From assembly GCF_018118585.1 (NCBI RefSeq), contig NZ_CP069421.1, positions 2,666,001 to 2,730,000 on the forward strand: DNA of 64,000 bases, given 5' to 3'. This stretch comes from Aristaeella lactis. Lineage in GTDB: Bacteria; Bacillota; Clostridia; Christensenellales; Aristaeellaceae. The translations under genes were made by a program, and so were the position numbers. Below are positions 1 to 9,009 of the stretch, one piece after another (the first letter of the stretch is position 1; each line of letters opens with the position of its first letter). Below the pieces are notes generated by a model. That model ran no database searches and was not told the origin of the DNA. It saw only the letters and a program-made list of their open reading frames with translations.

Positions 1-1
1 T

Positions 2-2020
2 ATCTATTGCAATAATCCCCGTTTCGCAGATACCAATTATATCTATTCGATCTATCTGGCAAGGGAATATCTGGATGATGATATTCTGCTTATGCATGGA
101 GATCTGGTAGTTGACAGCGAGATTCTGGAAAATATTCTGGCCAATAAAGGAAGCTGTATGGCCGTTAGTTCAACAGTTGCGCTTCCGGAAAAGGATTTCA
201 AGGCTGTTATAAAAAACGGTAAAATAACGAAAGTTGGTATTGAGTTTTATAATGACGCTGAGGCTGCTCAGCCTTTATACAAACTGGACAGAAAGGATTG
301 GCAGATTTGGCTGGATAAGATAATTGAATACTGTGAATCAGGAAATACATCCTGTTATGCTGAAAATGCCTTCAATGAGGTGTCTGAGAACTGCTGCATT
401 TATCCTTATGATTGCAAGGACATGCTCTGCGGTGAGGTGGATACAGCGGAAGATCTGGCAGTGATGAAAAATCGTCTGCAGGAAATTAAAAACCGCAGCG
501 TATATATGTGTTTCGCCACCGATATTATTCATGCGGGTCATATGAGCCTGATCAAAAAGGCTCGTAAATTGGGAAAGCTAACGGTAGGTATTCTTTCAGA
601 TGAGGCTATATCCCAATACAGGCGGGCTTCTGTTCTTTCAGCAGAGGATCGTAAAGAAATGATGAGCAATATTGTCGGTGTCAGTCGGGTTGTGGATCAG
701 GACACACTTTCATATAAGAAGAATCTTCTTAAGCTAAAACCAGACATTGTTGTGCACGGGGACGACTGGAAAACGGGATATCAGAAAGAAATCCGTGAGG
801 AAGTAATTGCCATTCTGTCTACCTATGGCGGAAAACTTGTTGAGTATCCTTATACACATGATGAAAAATATGAGTTCATCGATCGTAAAATTGAAAATAG
901 TCTTTATGCAAACCATCGTGTTTTGGAAGCATCGCCGAATTATGCAGAACTGGACGGATATATCCGCGGTAAAGAATTACATAAAATTATGCTGGTTCAT
1001 GGTGCTTCTCTGAATCGTTTTCCTCTGAAAGAATACTTTTATCAACTACCTCACAGGCTTAACACACAAATCGTCTACTTCAGCGATTTCAAACCCAATC
1101 CCGCTTACGAATCTGTGGTTAACGGTGTTCGGCTTTTTAAGGAATCAGGCTGTGACGGCATTATTGCTATTGGCGGCGGAAGCGCAATGGATGTTGCCAA
1201 ATGCATTAAACTGTTTGCTAACATGAAGGATGACGAGGATTTTCTGGACCAGAAAATTGTGCCCAATGAGATTCCGCTGATTGCCATTCCTACAACAGCT
1301 GGAACGGGTTCAGAGGCGACGAGATTTGCGGTTGTTTACCGGAAAGGAGAAAAACTTTCCATTACGGATTCAAGTTGTATTCCTGCTTTGACTTTATTTG
1401 ATGTATCTTTGCTTGATTCCCTGCCATTGTATCAGAGAAAGGCTACCATGATGGATGCGCTCTGTCATGCGATTGAAAGCAGCTGGTCTATAAACAGTAC
1501 AGAAGAAAGCAGTAAATATGCTCACTCCGCGATTGAACTTGTGATTAAGTATAAAGATGCTTATCTAAACAATGAAAAGCAAGGCAATCGCGGGATGATG
1601 GAGGCAGCTTATCTGGCGGGTAAAGCCATCAATATTTCCCAGACTACCAGTGCTCATGCCATGAGTTATAAACTTACCAGTCTTTTCGGATTAGCGCACG
1701 GACATGCTGTGGCTATTTGCCTTAGGAAGATTTTCCCTTATATGCTGAAGCATCTGGATAAAACAGTTGATCCACGAGGAAAAGGTTATCTCAGGGATGT
1801 TTTTCAGCAGATATCGGAATGCCTTGGATGTCGGAATCCCGAAGAAGGCGCTTTGTATTTGGAAAACATGATAAACGCGTTGGAGTTTGATATTCCAGAG
1901 CCTACTGAGGAACAGTACCGGATTCTGGCACATTCGGTAAATGTAATCAGACTGAAAAACAATCCTGTGGAGTTGTCTGTTGAAGATATTGATGAACTAT
2001 ATCATCAGATTCTTCGTTGA
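2..2020 (+). CDS. Three-domain phosphonate-type enzyme: nucleotidyltransferase, cytidylyltransferase, iron alcohol dehydrogenase (5'-truncated)
   Basis: The frame is open from base 2, so the true start lies upstream; 672 residues are visible. Residues ~1-165 look like a LicC/PntC-type nucleotidyltransferase (MHGDLVVDSEI, closing VDTAEDL). Residues ~165-290 are a second cytidylyltransferase fold with HAGH and VHGDDW, closely resembling the domain fused to many phosphoenolpyruvate mutases. Residues ~320-672 are an iron-dependent alcohol dehydrogenase (GGGSAMDVAK, TTAGTGSEATRFA, metal-site DALCHAIES and GLAHGHAV), the family that includes phosphonoacetaldehyde reductase. A likely role is reduction of phosphonoacetaldehyde to 2-hydroxyethylphosphonate and CTP activation of a phosphonate for transfer to a surface glycan; this is inferred. 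The PEP mutase catalytic domain itself is not in the window. The gene is AT-rich, unlike the region after 9.3 kb. Confidence 0.8.
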   Translation: MYCNNPRFADTNYIYSIYLAREYLDDDILLMHGDLVVDSEILENILANKGSCMAVSSTVALPEKDFKAVIKNGKITKVGIEFYNDAEAAQPLYKLDRKDWQIWLDKIIEYCESGNTSCYAENAFNEVSENCCIYPYDCKDMLCGEVDTAEDLAVMKNRLQEIKNRSVYMCFATDIIHAGHMSLIKKARKLGKLTVGILSDEAISQYRRASVLSAEDRKEMMSNIVGVSRVVDQDTLSYKKNLLKLKPDIVVHGDDWKTGYQKEIREEVIAILSTYGGKLVEYPYTHDEKYEFIDRKIENSLYANHRVLEASPNYAELDGYIRGKELHKIMLVHGASLNRFPLKEYFYQLPHRLNTQIVYFSDFKPNPAYESVVNGVRLFKESGCDGIIAIGGGSAMDVAKCIKLFANMKDDEDFLDQKIVPNEIPLIAIPTTAGTGSEATRFAVVYRKGEKLSITDSSCIPALTLFDVSLLDSLPLYQRKATMMDALCHAIESSWSINSTEESSKYAHSAIELVIKYKDAYLNNEKQGNRGMMEAAYLAGKAINISQTTSAHAMSYKLTSLFGLAHGHAVAICLRKIFPYMLKHLDKTVDPRGKGYLRDVFQQISECLGCRNPEEGALYLENMINALEFDIPEPTEEQYRILAHSVNVIRLKNNPVELSVEDIDELYHQILR

Positions 2021-2077
2021 CATAGCAAGTATAAACCAGAAAAAAAGAAGATAGATTAATGGGAAGCAGGAGATAAG

Positions 2078-2971
2078 ATGGCTTTATCCAGAATACAGTT
2101 TGATATATTAGAAACCATGGCGAGAGAACGTAAACCATTCTCGTCTGCAGAGATGATAAGCACATCACATTCAGAAAAAGAGATTGCAGACGCTTTACGG
2201 GAATTAGATGAAAAAGGTTACGTGAGCAATGGCGCTATCACAAACAGTGGTATTTCAGCTTTGGAACCGTACAAGGTAAAGCGGGCAATTTTTCTGGCAG
2301 CTGGCTTTGGCACCAGAATGATTCCCATAACTTTTAATACACCGAAACCGTTGGTCAGAGTTCACGGAATTCGTATCATAGATCGTCTGATTGATGCTTG
2401 TCTTGCTGCGGATATTCAGGATATATATATTGTCAGAGGTTATCTTGGAGAGACTTTTGATCAGCTGCTTTATAAGTATCCTATGATTAAGTTTATTGAG
2501 AATCCTATGTATAATGAGGCAAACAACATCAGTTCCGCTCTTGTAGCCAGATATCTCATTCCCAATGCTTATGTGTTGGAGGCGGATATGTTACTTTCGA
2601 ATCCGGCGGTCATTAAAAAGTATCATTACACCTCTAATTATCTTGGGATCAAAAAGCCTTTTTCAGACGATTGGGTTGTTCGTGCAAAGAATGGAATTAT
2701 TTACGAAGAAACTGTAAGCGCTGAAGGCGATGATGTTTATCAGATGGTGGGTTTTTCTTATTGGGATGAGAAAGACGGATACAGGCTGATACAGGATATT
2801 CAGGATGTTTTTCAATCTCCCGGAGGCAAGGATCGATATTGGGAACAGGTGCCATTAGTATTCAGAAAGGATCATTATCAGGTCGAAGTTCGAGAATGTA
2901 AAGAGGAAGATATTGTTGAGATTGATACCTTTAATGAACTGAAAACAATCGACAAGACATATGATGTATGA
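2078..2971 (+). CDS. Winged-helix / LicC-like CTP:phospho- or phosphonate-group cytidylyltransferase
   Basis: The 297-residue protein starts at an ATG preceded by AGGAGAT. Residues 1-65 resemble a MarR-type winged helix; residues 70-297 are a sugar-nucleotidyltransferase fold with AIFLAAGFGTRMIP and TPKPLVRV (nucleotide binding) and a metal-binding EADMLLSNP. This arrangement is typical of LicC phosphocholine cytidylyltransferases and of PntC 2-aminoethylphosphonate cytidylyltransferase. Next to the phosphonate-type fusion upstream, a phosphonate substrate is more likely than choline, and no choline kinase (LicA) is visible. It lies 57 bp after the fusion gene and ahead of the importer, probably in one operon. 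Substrate assignment is inference. Confidence 0.75.
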   Translation: MALSRIQFDILETMARERKPFSSAEMISTSHSEKEIADALRELDEKGYVSNGAITNSGISALEPYKVKRAIFLAAGFGTRMIPITFNTPKPLVRVHGIRIIDRLIDACLAADIQDIYIVRGYLGETFDQLLYKYPMIKFIENPMYNEANNISSALVARYLIPNAYVLEADMLLSNPAVIKKYHYTSNYLGIKKPFSDDWVVRAKNGIIYEETVSAEGDDVYQMVGFSYWDEKDGYRLIQDIQDVFQSPGGKDRYWEQVPLVFRKDHYQVEVRECKEEDIVEIDTFNELKTIDKTYDV

Positions 2972-3061
2972 TTTCCGGTATTGTCAGAAAGAATTGAATA
3001 TGTTTTCTGTGCGGTAAGGATGGAAAGCATATGCAATATAAAACATTCGGAGGGAAAAACT

Positions 3062-4096
3062 ATGAAAAAAGTTGTCACTATCTTGCTTGCACTTCTGACA
3101 GCACTCCTATTGATGTCCTGTTCTATGGCTGAAACAGCGGTTTCCGGTATAAAGTTTGAGCCCCCTGTCCAAGCAGACAATCTGGACACAAGCAGCAACA
3201 AAGTCGTTATTTATTCCGGCGCGGAGGAATACCGGAATGAATATTTCATGAAACGACTTACTGAAACATTTCCTGATTATGAAATCGTAATTGAGTATAT
3301 GCCCACCGGCAACCTGGCAGCAAAGTTGGCTGCGGAAGGCACCGATACGGATATGGATATTTTCTACGATCTGGATTTCAGCTATGCCGGATTGGTTAAA
3401 CAGTATCTTGCAGATGTTTCTGCCTATGATCAGTCCGTCTATGTGGATGATTGTAAAGTTGAGGACGCTCACTATCTGGCAGCAACCCGCAACGGAGGTG
3501 CTGTAATTGTCAATCCGAATGTGTTGGCAGAAAAGGGAATTGAAGAACCGACTTCATATGAGGATCTTCTGAAACCGGAGTTTAAAGGTCTTATTTCCAT
3601 GCCAAGTCCCAAATCTTCCGGAACCGGATACATGTTTGTTAAAAACCTTGTCAATGCCTGGGGTGAAGAAAAAGCCTTTGAATATTTCGACAATCTCAAT
3701 GAGAATATTCTTCAGTATACCTCTTCTGGTTCCGGCCCGGTGAATGCCCTTGTCCAGGGAGAAGCAGCCGTAGGACTCGGAATGACAGCTCAGGCTGTAA
3801 CCGCCATTAATGACGGGGCTAATTTGAAGATACTGTTCTTCGAAGAAGGTTCACCTTATTCCTTATATGGATATGCCATTCCTGAAGGAAAACAGAACCG
3901 GAAAGCAGTTGTGGATGTGTTTGATTTCTTCTATTCCACGTTGGTGCTTGAAGATAAGGAGCTGTATTATCCTGAACAAGTCTTTGTAAATCAAGTGAAT
4001 AATATAGCGAATTATCCGAAAAATATACCTTATGGTGATATGAATAACAATACCACGGAAGAAAAGAGCCGCTTGCTGGACAATTGGGAATACTAA
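3062..4096 (+). CDS. ABC importer substrate-binding lipoprotein, 2-aminoethylphosphonate / ferric family
   Basis: The ATG at 3062 is chosen because GGAGGG sits just upstream and a signal peptide follows at once (MKKVVTILLALL, lipobox-like LLMSCS). The 344-residue protein begins its mature fold with VVIYSGAEEYRNEYF, typical of family-1 solute-binding proteins that carry Fe(III), thiamine or 2-aminoethylphosphonate. Later segments (PSPKSSGTGYMFV, VQGEAAVGLGMTAQA) fit the PhnS/FutA group. The ligand cannot be read directly; the phosphonate enzymes upstream favour 2-aminoethylphosphonate or a related phosphonate. The ATPase and permease follow directly. A perfect 13-bp hairpin after the stop probably keeps this transcript more abundant than the downstream genes. 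Confidence 0.8.
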   Translation: MKKVVTILLALLTALLLMSCSMAETAVSGIKFEPPVQADNLDTSSNKVVIYSGAEEYRNEYFMKRLTETFPDYEIVIEYMPTGNLAAKLAAEGTDTDMDIFYDLDFSYAGLVKQYLADVSAYDQSVYVDDCKVEDAHYLAATRNGGAVIVNPNVLAEKGIEEPTSYEDLLKPEFKGLISMPSPKSSGTGYMFVKNLVNAWGEEKAFEYFDNLNENILQYTSSGSGPVNALVQGEAAVGLGMTAQAVTAINDGANLKILFFEEGSPYSLYGYAIPEGKQNRKAVVDVFDFFYSTLVLEDKELYYPEQVFVNQVNNIANYPKNIPYGDMNNNTTEEKSRLLDNWEY

Positions 4097-4116
4097 TCAG
4101 AAAATCAATAGACTAA

Positions 4117-4146
4117 CAGGGAGGAAGGAGTATTCCTTCCTCCCTG
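4117..4146 (+). terminator. Perfect 13-bp hairpin between binding protein and ATPase genes
   Basis: Arms at 4117-4129 (CAGGGAGGAAGGA) and 4134-4146 are exact complements around a GTAT loop. No U-tract follows, so it is more likely an RNA-stabilising or partially terminating stem that raises binding-protein expression, a common arrangement in ABC importer operons. Confidence 0.6.
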
Positions 4147-4182
4147 AAAGCTTTAGAAAATCAAACAGATGGGAGCAGGAAT

Positions 4183-4977
4183 ATGGATAAACTTGAAATC
4201 AGGAATCTGTCAAAGACTTTTGATGGAACTGGTGTCCTGCATAATGTCAGCTTTACTGTGAAAGATGGAGAGTTTTTGTCTATTCTTGGTCCATCTGGCT
4301 GTGGTAAGACCACAATTCTGAGAATACTTATTGGATTGGAATCGGCAGATCAGGGCATTATACTGAAGGACGGTATCGATATAACCAATACTCCCTCAGC
4401 TTACCGAAAAATGGGTATCGTGTTTCAGAATTATGCATTATTCGAAAACATGACCGTGCTGGGAAATGTAGAATATGCCCTCCGAAAAAGTCCGTCAACA
4501 AAAGCTGAATATAACAATAAAGAGAAAGCAACTGCAAAAGCAAAAGAAATGCTTGAACTTGTAGGTTTAGCAGAACATCTTGAAAAGAAACCAAGACAGC
4601 TTTCGGGCGGGCAACAGCAAAGAGTGGCTATTGCACGGACACTCGCTTTAAACCCGGATGTAATTCTTTTTGATGAACCGATGTCTGCACTGGATGTAGA
4701 TACCAGATTAGCCCTTCGCGGAGAGCTGAAAGATCTGCAGAAGAAATTTGGCAACACAATGATTTATATTACCCATGACCAGGAAGAGGCGTTTGCAATG
4801 TCTGACCGCATTATGGTCATGGATGCCGGTTATATTCATCAATTGGATACACCTCATAACATTATTGATTATCCGGCAGATGAATATGTCAAAAAGTTTG
4901 TAATTAAGAATATAAATACCAAGATTGATTCTTTGATTCAGTTTGCCAGGAAAAATGGAGGAGGACAAAATGCATAA
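4183..4977 (+). CDS. ABC importer ATP-binding protein
   Basis: The 264-residue nucleotide-binding subunit has Walker A GPSGCGKTT (~36-44), Q-loop VFQNYALF, signature LSGGQQQR, Walker B VILFDEPMSALD and H-loop ITHDQEE. The family matches PhnT/PotA/FbpC-type importers, though the C-terminal extension after the core is too short for a full TOBE regulatory domain. The start has GGGAGCAGG upstream. Its last codons overlap the permease start by eight bases, indicating translational coupling. It would energise uptake of the ligand bound by the preceding lipoprotein. Confidence 0.9.
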   Translation: MDKLEIRNLSKTFDGTGVLHNVSFTVKDGEFLSILGPSGCGKTTILRILIGLESADQGIILKDGIDITNTPSAYRKMGIVFQNYALFENMTVLGNVEYALRKSPSTKAEYNNKEKATAKAKEMLELVGLAEHLEKKPRQLSGGQQQRVAIARTLALNPDVILFDEPMSALDVDTRLALRGELKDLQKKFGNTMIYITHDQEEAFAMSDRIMVMDAGYIHQLDTPHNIIDYPADEYVKKFVIKNINTKIDSLIQFARKNGGGQNA

Positions 4978-6547
4978 AAAATGGACTCCTTCTACAGCTT
5001 TAAAGATTCTTCTTTGTATTTTTTGGCTTTTTGCAATTATATTGCCATTGATCAGGATGCTTTCCAATATGGCATCTGTTGATGTATGGGCTGTAATGAC
5101 AACACGCAAGTTCGCTAAGGCATTGCGACAGTCTTTGATTGCATCCTCAACATCAACACTGATTTCCATTGCTCTTGCTGGATTGCTGGCATTTTGTGTT
5201 GCAAGGACTAATGTTCGACATAAAACATTTCTTAATACATTAATTACTGTACCAATGCTTATCCCATCTATTTCTCATGGTATGGGATTAATTATTATTC
5301 TGGGGACAAATGGGTGGCTTTCCAGATTATTAGGGATTCAAGGCGGTATTTACGGATTTTGGGGTATAGTATTAGGATCTGTGATGTATTCATTTCCTGT
5401 TGCGTACCTTATGTTATATGATATTTTACGATATGAAGATGGTACACCATATGAAGCGGCAATTGTTATGGGCCTTTCTCAGGTTGATAAATTCAAGGCC
5501 ATCACATGGCCTTATCTAAGGAAACCGCTCATTTCTGTTGTGTTTGCAACATTTACGATGATCATAACCGACTATGGTGTACCACTGATGGTTGGTGGTA
5601 AATATATGACACTTCCTGTAATGATGTATCAGGATGTAATTGGCATGCTGGATTTCGGCAAGGGAAGTGTGATTGGCATGATCCTCCTCATACCGGCTTT
5701 GATTGCTTGCATCCTTGATATGATGAACAGAGATAAAGGAAACAGCGCATTTGTTGGGAAACCGTATGGAATCAAATCAAGTCAGATCAGGGATAATATT
5801 GCACGGGCAATTTGTTCTGTGGTTATTGTTCTTATGTTCCTTCCGATTGGTTCTTTCATTGTGTTGAGTTTTGTTGAAAAGTATCCTATCAGTATGTTTT
5901 TTTCGATGGACAATATGTATCAGGCCATTCATATGGGCGCTTTGAATTACCTGAGGAATTCATTGATCATTGCTTTAGTTGTTTCTGTGCTGGGAACAAT
6001 GCTGGCTGTTTTTAATGGTTATATGACAGCAAGAAAGAAGACACGCCTTTCCTATATCTTACATCTGATATCTATAACATCTCTTGCCATTCCAGGTATT
6101 GTTCTTGGCCTTTCTTATGTAATGTTTTTTAAAGGAAGCTTTATATATGGTACTATGGCTATGCTTTTCCTTGTTAATTCCATGCACTTTTTTTCATCTC
6201 CCTATTTGATGGCTTATAATACTTTTGGAAAGATTAATGAGAATCTAGAGGATATAGGTTCTACTTTAGGAATCAGCACATGGAGTATTATAAAGGATGT
6301 ATTATTACCTCAGGCACGAGGCACCATCCTGGAAATGATGAGTTATTTCTTTGTAAACTGTATGATGACCATATCGGCGGTTTCTTTTCTGTCTACTGTT
6401 GCCAATAAACCGCTTGCGTTGATGATTACACAGTTTGAGGGCCAAATGCAGCTGGAATGTGCGGCATTTGTCTCATTGGTTATTCTTGCAGTAAATGTGA
6501 TCATGAAATATGTTGTGTACAGAGTGAAAAAGGTTGTTGTGGATTAA
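4970..6547 (+). CDS. Fused two-module ABC importer permease
   Basis: ATG 4970 is preferred over the upstream 4943 codon because GGAGGAGG lies 5-6 bases before it. The 525-residue protein has about twelve hydrophobic helices in two halves. Each half carries an EAA-type cytoplasmic loop that contacts the ATPase: EAAIVMGLSQVDKF near residue 162 and EDIGSTLGISTWSI near residue 430. Fused permeases of this size are usual for Fe(III) (AfuB/FbpB) and 2-aminoethylphosphonate importers, where one chain supplies the whole membrane channel. It completes the importer begun at 3062. Confidence 0.85.
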   Translation: MHKKWTPSTALKILLCIFWLFAIILPLIRMLSNMASVDVWAVMTTRKFAKALRQSLIASSTSTLISIALAGLLAFCVARTNVRHKTFLNTLITVPMLIPSISHGMGLIIILGTNGWLSRLLGIQGGIYGFWGIVLGSVMYSFPVAYLMLYDILRYEDGTPYEAAIVMGLSQVDKFKAITWPYLRKPLISVVFATFTMIITDYGVPLMVGGKYMTLPVMMYQDVIGMLDFGKGSVIGMILLIPALIACILDMMNRDKGNSAFVGKPYGIKSSQIRDNIARAICSVVIVLMFLPIGSFIVLSFVEKYPISMFFSMDNMYQAIHMGALNYLRNSLIIALVVSVLGTMLAVFNGYMTARKKTRLSYILHLISITSLAIPGIVLGLSYVMFFKGSFIYGTMAMLFLVNSMHFFSSPYLMAYNTFGKINENLEDIGSTLGISTWSIIKDVLLPQARGTILEMMSYFFVNCMMTISAVSFLSTVANKPLALMITQFEGQMQLECAAFVSLVILAVNVIMKYVVYRVKKVVVD

Positions 6548-6587
6548 ACAATACGTGATATTTCAGGCTTATGAATGGAGGCTTTTT

Positions 6588-6779
6588 ATGTTCGATTATC
6601 TGATTGTCGGTGCTGGCCTTTATGGAGCTACAGTTGCCCGTGAATTAACTGATGCGGGGAATTCCGTCCTGGTGATTGATAAACGCCCGCAGATTGCTAA
6701 TTTTATGGAATTGATAGCTGTTGATGATAGTTATGCACATTATCCGGGATACGAAGAATATACCGGCGGAAGACAATAA
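6588..6779 (+). pseudogene. glf: Truncated UDP-galactopyranose mutase (glf 5' fragment)
   Basis: An ATG with GGAGG upstream opens a 63-residue frame whose first 37 residues match the complete Glf at 9010 at 33 positions, including the dinucleotide-binding GAGLYGATVARELTDAG. After residue 37 the sequence departs abruptly (ANFMELIAVDD...) and stops at 6779, so no catalytic domain remains. Most nucleotide differences from the full copy are synonymous, so this is not a very recent duplication. It sits between the importer and a glycosyltransferase and looks like a recombination or insertion scar. Short translation is possible, but function as a mutase is not. Confidence 0.8.
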
Positions 6780-6824
6780 GTATGGTGCTTATACTGGCAT
6801 ATTGGAAGGAAGAAAAACTACATA

Positions 6825-8978
6825 ATGGTTTCGGTTAACAGGTTTTATAAATCCCTTGTTTTTATTCTGTTGATTAGTTTTGTGTGTGTGTTCATTGGAT
6901 CAATTGATATTTTAAGATCTCAAACCGTAGGAATGACCAATGATACAAATAGGGTGCTTCTGTGGGGTCTGGCTTTTCTGCTTGTTGGGTTATTATTCAT
7001 TTGTAAGATTTATCGATGGCTGGACAAACAAACTGAAAAAGGCTGCTTTGTTTTTTCGCTGGTTGCTATGGGACTGACAGCAGGTATTCTGACAGCAGTT
7101 AGTTTCAGTGCTAGAGTCGTACAATTCAGTGATTCTTATGATGTGCTGGATACAGCGTTCTATCTCCGAAAGAACGTGGAGGCAACAGAGGATTTATTAT
7201 ACATTCCTTTTGTTGGCAGCTTTGGAAATAATTATCCCATAATCTTACTCGAAAGCTTTATAATCAAAATATTATTAAAGCTGGGAATTCGTAATTGCGT
7301 TGGAGTTATAACACATTTCAATGTTGTTCTCTTGTTTGCTGCGGTTGTACTGACCTGGTTTATAGTGAAGGACACTAAAGGTATAAGAGCGGCTGCAAAA
7401 ACAGCGACTGTTTGTCTGCTGAATCCATATTTTTATCTGATCGTGAACTGGACATATTCAATGACATTCAGTTTACCGGTTATGATGGGATTATTATACG
7501 CGGCGATACGCCTGAAAAAAGAGAAAAAACGATCCATGGGAATTGTTCTGGCATTGACCGAGGGTTTGCTGTTGGGGGCAGGTTATTTGATTCGGCCAAC
7601 AGCCGTTTTCCCGTTGATTGCAGCCGGACTGGTCTGGATACCTTCTTTTATTAAAAAGAAGATTAGTCGTGAAAGGGTTATTCAGATTCTTTGCGCTTTT
7701 CTGGCGATGGTCCTTGTTTTCCTGTTTGTCAATTATCAGATAAATAAACACTTCGGAAAGATTAAACATCTGAATCTTCCTTTGTCTTTCTGGCTTATGA
7801 TGGGCTCTCATGGGGAAGGTATATGGGATGGCGAAGATCTGGAGGCTATGCTGGAGATTGAAGATAAGACAGACAAGAAACAATACGCACTGGAACAGAC
7901 AAGAATGAACTATGAATCGCTGGGAATCGCTGGAATACTGAATTTATGGAACAAGAAGCAGATAACAACCTGGGCAGATGGCAGCTTTTTTATCAGAGAG
8001 CCATCTATGAGCGAAGGAAATGCGTTTTCTGAATATGTCCTGGGGTTTGGATCCAAAAATCAATTGACAATGGTAAACAGTCGCGCATATCGAATGCTGA
8101 TGATTCTTGGAGTTTTGCTGGCTTGTATATTTATTTTATCCAGACGCAATGTGCCAGAGATAACATTAATCATGTTGATTACTATCTTTGGCGGTGTCAT
8201 ATTTCATTCAATCTGGGAAGCAAATGCAAGGTATTCTATTCCCTTTATGCTTCCTATGCTTGTTGCGATGGAGTTTGGAATCACAGAAGCGCAGGGATAT
8301 GTTGAAAAACATATTATCATTAATAAAACACAAAGGCGAACTATGGGACTGGCTTTAATGTGTTTCCTTGCTGTTGTTTGTTCCAATTTGAATACTCTGC
8401 TACTTGAAGAAAGACCTGTCAATACTTATAGTGTGGTATCAACAGCAAATGTCCGGCTGTGTGATGCTATAGATCCATATGAAGCTCGTCAACTGGATCA
8501 GGATTTCTATGGAGAAAAGCCGTTTAATACCCTTTTCTTTAAAGCAGGATTACCCAAAGAAAAGACAAAAGATGAATGTTCGGGATATGATTTAAGCATC
8601 TGGAATGATGAAGGTGTGAGCTTGTTTTCCACTCATATAACTCCTGATCAGATTAATGGAAATGGCATAAAAGTATCTTTCGATACAATATCCGGTTATA
8701 ATCATTATCATGTGAGACTATGCAAGACTGAACCGGAGAAGGAACCGATTCTTTTCTATACACATTACTCATATGGAGTGGATGAATACAGAGGAGTCTT
8801 GAGGGTTGATGAAGGTTCAGATTATCCTAATGATATAATGATGGATGTATATGATGCCGAAATAACAACAATTTACAATGATTCCATGAGGATTGCTTTG
8901 ATAGCGTTAATACTCCTATTGGGTGTGATTATAGGTTTTGTACCAATCAAAAAGCATGATACGACATTGGTTTACTAA
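6825..8978 (+). CDS. GT-C type membrane glycosyltransferase, unknown acceptor
   Basis: The 717-residue integral membrane protein has a dozen or so hydrophobic helices, followed by a ~170-residue extracytoplasmic tail (from about VVSTANVRLCDAIDP) and one last helix before the basic C-terminus. The first outer loop has an acidic SDSYDVLDTAFYL motif, as expected of GT-C enzymes of the PMT/ArnT type that use polyprenyl-phosphate sugars. It is AT-rich like the other region-A genes. It lies between the broken and intact glf copies, suggesting it entered with that rearrangement. It probably adds a sugar to the glycan outside the membrane; donor and acceptor cannot be told. Confidence 0.7.
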   Translation: MVSVNRFYKSLVFILLISFVCVFIGSIDILRSQTVGMTNDTNRVLLWGLAFLLVGLLFICKIYRWLDKQTEKGCFVFSLVAMGLTAGILTAVSFSARVVQFSDSYDVLDTAFYLRKNVEATEDLLYIPFVGSFGNNYPIILLESFIIKILLKLGIRNCVGVITHFNVVLLFAAVVLTWFIVKDTKGIRAAAKTATVCLLNPYFYLIVNWTYSMTFSLPVMMGLLYAAIRLKKEKKRSMGIVLALTEGLLLGAGYLIRPTAVFPLIAAGLVWIPSFIKKKISRERVIQILCAFLAMVLVFLFVNYQINKHFGKIKHLNLPLSFWLMMGSHGEGIWDGEDLEAMLEIEDKTDKKQYALEQTRMNYESLGIAGILNLWNKKQITTWADGSFFIREPSMSEGNAFSEYVLGFGSKNQLTMVNSRAYRMLMILGVLLACIFILSRRNVPEITLIMLITIFGGVIFHSIWEANARYSIPFMLPMLVAMEFGITEAQGYVEKHIIINKTQRRTMGLALMCFLAVVCSNLNTLLLEERPVNTYSVVSTANVRLCDAIDPYEARQLDQDFYGEKPFNTLFFKAGLPKEKTKDECSGYDLSIWNDEGVSLFSTHITPDQINGNGIKVSFDTISGYNHYHVRLCKTEPEKEPILFYTHYSYGVDEYRGVLRVDEGSDYPNDIMMDVYDAEITTIYNDSMRIALIALILLLGVIIGFVPIKKHDTTLVY

Positions 8979-9009
8979 TGTGCTAACTAAAGAAATGGAG
9001 GGTAAATAA

